From Rhodospirillaceae bacterium (GTDB lineage: Bacteria; Pseudomonadota; Alphaproteobacteria; Dongiales; Dongiaceae): DNA of 64,000 nucleotides. Under the pieces are notes generated by a model. The model was not told the origin of the DNA and made no database searches. It was given only the letters and a program-made list of their open reading frames with translations. Shown piece by piece: positions 61,906-64,000 of this stretch; positions within the stretch are counted from its first letter, which is position 1; each line of letters starts with the position of its first letter. Both the position numbers and the translations under genes were made by a program. The stretch spans positions 1 through 64,000 of the forward strand of contig SSEL01000013.1 in assembly GCA_008012315.1 (NCBI GenBank), written 5' to 3'.

Positions 61906-62961
61906 ATGAAAAAGCGATATCTCTATGCGGTAGCAGCCGGATTGACGCTCGGATTGACGGCCACAGCCGCCGTCGCCAAGGACACTTTGACGGTGACGTC
62001 CTGGGGCGGCGCTTACACCAAGAGCCAGGACGTGACCTATTTTGAGCCCTTCGCGAAAAAGACCGGCACGAAAATCCTGCAGGATGAATGGGACGGTTCG
62101 ACCGCCAAGCTCAAGAGCATGGTGGAACTGAAGCAGGTGAGCTGGGACGTGGTCGATGTGGAACCCGGCCACGCGCTGCAAGGCTGCGAGGAAGGCTGGC
62201 TGGAGCCGATCGACTATGACGCGCTGGGCGGTCGCGATCAGTTCGTCGAAGGTGCGGCGATGGATTGCGCCGTCGCCACCATCGTCTTCGACACGATCTA
62301 TGCCTATGACGCCGATAAATTCCCCAATGGCGGTCCCAAGACCGTTGCCGATTTCTGGGATGTGAAGAAATTTCCCGGACCGCGCGCCTTGCGCAAATCG
62401 CCAAAGACCACGCTGGAGATGGCGCTGATCGCCGACGGCGTCGCGCCGAAGGAAGTCTATAAGGTGCTCGGTACCAGCGAGGGGGTCGATCGCGCCTTCA
62501 AGAAACTCGATGAGATCAGACCCGATGTGCGCGTCTGGTGGACCGCTGGCGCGCAGCCGCCGCAATTGCTTGCCGATGGCGAGGTCGTCATGAGCACCGC
62601 CTGGAACGGGCGCATCTATGATGCCGTCAAGAACAGCAACAAGAACTTCAAGATCGTCTGGGACGGCGCGGCGATGGATTTCAATCTCTGGGCCTTGCCG
62701 AAAGGCGGCAAGCATCTCGATCTGGCCAAGCAATTCGTCAAATTCACCATCGATCCCGATGTGATGGCGCAGCAGTCGAAATACATTTCCTACGGCCCGA
62801 CGCTGAAAGCGGCGATCTCCAAGATTCCGCCAAATATTCTTGCCGACCTGCCGACCGCGCCGGAGAACATGAAGACGGCTTTCGTGGTCTCGTCCGAATT
62901 CTGGGCGGATCACGACGAGGAGCTGACCGAGCGCTTCAATAGCTGGCTCGCACAGCAGTAA
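61906..62961 (+). CDS. ABC transporter substrate-binding protein (PotD/PotF type)
   Basis: A 351-residue periplasmic binding protein of the polyamine/thiamine family. The ATG at 61906 has GGGAGG five bases upstream. The signal is KRYLYAVAAGLTLGLTATAA with VAK. The mature part includes LTVTSWGGAYTKSQDVTYFE, WDVVDVEPGHALQGCEEGWL and ADFWDVKKFPGPRALRKSPK. Its range includes spermidine, putrescine and related amines. The permease and ATPase genes are not seen before the window ends; the next gene is a GMC oxidoreductase. Confidence 0.88.
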   Translation: MKKRYLYAVAAGLTLGLTATAAVAKDTLTVTSWGGAYTKSQDVTYFEPFAKKTGTKILQDEWDGSTAKLKSMVELKQVSWDVVDVEPGHALQGCEEGWLEPIDYDALGGRDQFVEGAAMDCAVATIVFDTIYAYDADKFPNGGPKTVADFWDVKKFPGPRALRKSPKTTLEMALIADGVAPKEVYKVLGTSEGVDRAFKKLDEIRPDVRVWWTAGAQPPQLLADGEVVMSTAWNGRIYDAVKNSNKNFKIVWDGAAMDFNLWALPKGGKHLDLAKQFVKFTIDPDVMAQQSKYISYGPTLKAAISKIPPNILADLPTAPENMKTAFVVSSEFWADHDEELTERFNSWLAQQ

Positions 62962-62970
62962 CGGCCTGCG

Positions 62971-63006
62971 ACGGAGCGTGCATGGGCCGTCCCATGCACG
63001 CTCCGT
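62971..63006. repeat. Perfect 16-base hairpin downstream of the binding-protein gene
   Basis: ACGGAGCGTGCATGGG at 62971-62986 pairs without mismatch with 62991-63006 around a four-base loop. No T run follows. Such hairpins after binding-protein genes often stabilise that part of the mRNA and limit expression of the downstream genes. Confidence 0.75.
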
Positions 63007-63116
63007 CGCTCCGCTGGTCTCATGCACCCGCAAGGTTTACTCCATTGACCGCCGCGATGAGATGCGGTCAAGTAGCCGTCTCCTGAGAACGATCCCAGGG
63101 GGAGGGTTTACGGGGC

Positions 63117-64000
63117 GTGGCGGCCGCAGCCTTCGATTTCATCATCATCGGTGCAGGTTCTGCCGGCTGCGTGCTGGCAAATCGGCTGTCGGCCGATGGG
63201 AGATATCGGGTCGCCCTGCTGGAAGCCGGACCACCTGATCGCAGTATCTGGATTCACCTGCCGATCGGCTATGGCAAGACGATGTGGGATCCGGTGCTGA
63301 ACTGGCGGTTCTATACCGAACCGGAACCGACCATGGCGGGCCGGCGGATTTACTGGCCGCGCGGCCGCTGTCTCGGCGGATCCAGTTCGATCAACGGCCT
63401 GATCGCGATCCGTGGACAGCCGCAGGACTATGATCTCTGGCGCGATCTCGGCAATCCCGGCTGGGGCTGGTCCGATGTGCTGCCGTATTTCCGCAAGCTT
63501 GAATCGAATCCGGATCTCGGCGACCGGCCGGATCATGGCCGCGACGGACCTTTGCGGGTCAGTTCCATTCCGTCCCGACATCCACTGATCGAAGCCGTCA
63601 TCGCCGCGGCGGAGACTTGCGGCGTGAAGCGAACCGAGGATTTCAACGGCGCCGATCAGGCAGGGGTCGGCTATTACCAGCTCACCACCCATCGCGGCCG
63701 GCGCATGAGCACGGCCGTTGCCTATCTCAAGCCGGCGCGGCGGCGTTCCAATCTCACGGTCATCACCAATGCTCATGCCACGCGTCTCGACTTCGATGGC
63801 AAGCGCGCAACCGGCGTCACCTATCGTGCCGGGTCGGTGGAACACAAGCTCACCGCCAATGCCGGTGTGATCCTGTCGGCCGGGGCGATACAGTCGCCGC
63901 AACTGCTAATGCTGTCCGGGATTGGGCCCGCAACGCATTTGCAGCAACACGGCATTCCGGTGCGGCTCGACCGACCGGCGGTCGGACAGAACCTGCAGGA
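63117..64000 (+). CDS. GMC-family oxidoreductase, partial (runs off the window)
   Basis: The first 294 codons of an FAD-dependent alcohol or choline dehydrogenase-like enzyme. It starts at the GTG at 63117, nine bases after GGGGGAGGG. The FAD motif is FIIIGAGSAGCVLANRLSAD; GMC signature 1 is at about residues 82-105 (RGRCLGGSSSINGL), and signature 2 is GAIQSPQLLMLSGIGP at about 260-275. The 3' part with the catalytic His pair lies beyond 64000. In an operon with the polyamine-type binding protein it may oxidise the imported amine alcohol; that is an inference. Confidence 0.9.
   Translation, partial: MAAAAFDFIIIGAGSAGCVLANRLSADGRYRVALLEAGPPDRSIWIHLPIGYGKTMWDPVLNWRFYTEPEPTMAGRRIYWPRGRCLGGSSSINGLIAIRGQPQDYDLWRDLGNPGWGWSDVLPYFRKLESNPDLGDRPDHGRDGPLRVSSIPSRHPLIEAVIAAAETCGVKRTEDFNGADQAGVGYYQLTTHRGRRMSTAVAYLKPARRRSNLTVITNAHATRLDFDGKRATGVTYRAGSVEHKLTANAGVILSAGAIQSPQLLMLSGIGPATHLQQHGIPVRLDRPAVGQNLQ

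Overview
The window reads as about 64 kb of a GC-rich alphaproteobacterial chromosome. The gene families (RpoH, RluD, the hom-glpX-recJ run, class I PHA synthase, PAS_5 and DUF6476 proteins, a SigF/NrsF pair, many GcvA-type LysR regulators) and the GC-rich hairpin repeats suggest a free-living member of the Rhodospirillales. That placement is an inference from gene content; no rRNA gene is present. Coding density is high on both strands. I see no CRISPR array, no intact insertion sequence and no prophage.

Layout. 0-5.6 kb: rpoH and rluD (minus), a palindromic repeat cluster, a DUF6476-like membrane protein, threonine aldolase, and two tandem DUF4823 lipoproteins. 5.65-8.9 kb: tRNA-Glu(CTC) followed by a degraded serine recombinase and a two-gene minus-strand cassette (a DHH-type phosphoesterase-like protein plus an unrecognised partner). 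This looks like the remnant of an island and is the best candidate here for an undescribed system. 9-15.5 kb: an AruI-like ThDP decarboxylase with a divergent LysR gene, a SulP transporter, a PAS protein, MgtC and two small membrane proteins. 15.7-23.2 kb: a sugar-lactone set (SMP-30, VOC, MFS), a very large HD-GYP sensor with its own periplasmic binding protein, and a DUF6655-like lipoprotein. 23.4-32.2 kb: a beta-hydroxyacid dehydrogenase with a divergent LysR gene, a DeoR-MFS operon with TGCAT repeats in front, and an RND efflux pair. 32.4-36.5 kb: a tauABCD operon in which tauB carries an apparent single-base frameshift. 36.6-41.4 kb: a GcvA-type regulator, then NrsF and SigF divergent from a four-gene bufferin operon (BufA, MNIO enzyme BufB, BufC, DoxX) preceded by a GTAACC-N16-CGAA promoter match. 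41.5-51.5 kb: an atypical EF-G paralogue, PHA synthase, an OmpA-type lipoprotein, homoserine dehydrogenase, GlpX and RecJ. 51.7-52.6 kb: tRNA-Glu(TTC) followed by an AT-rich lipoprotein gene. 52.7-64 kb: a hydroxyacyl-CoA/carnitine-type dehydrogenase with an Asp/Glu racemase-like partner, DUF72, an orphan HicB-like protein, a ureohydrolase, an amino-acid permease, 3-hydroxybutyrate dehydrogenase, and a MocR regulator divergent from a polyamine-type binding protein and a GMC oxidoreductase that runs off the end.

How the genes work together. Several sets have linked functions: taurine uptake and desulfonation (tau), copper/metal buffering (sigF-nrsF-buf), PHB synthesis and 3-hydroxybutyrate oxidation (phaC, bdhA), and possibly arginine breakdown through guanidino intermediates (the AruI-like enzyme and the ureohydrolase, 46 kb apart). 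Start codons were moved inward from the longest frame wherever a signal peptide, a Shine-Dalgarno sequence or comparison with a paralogue supported it, and each case is noted.
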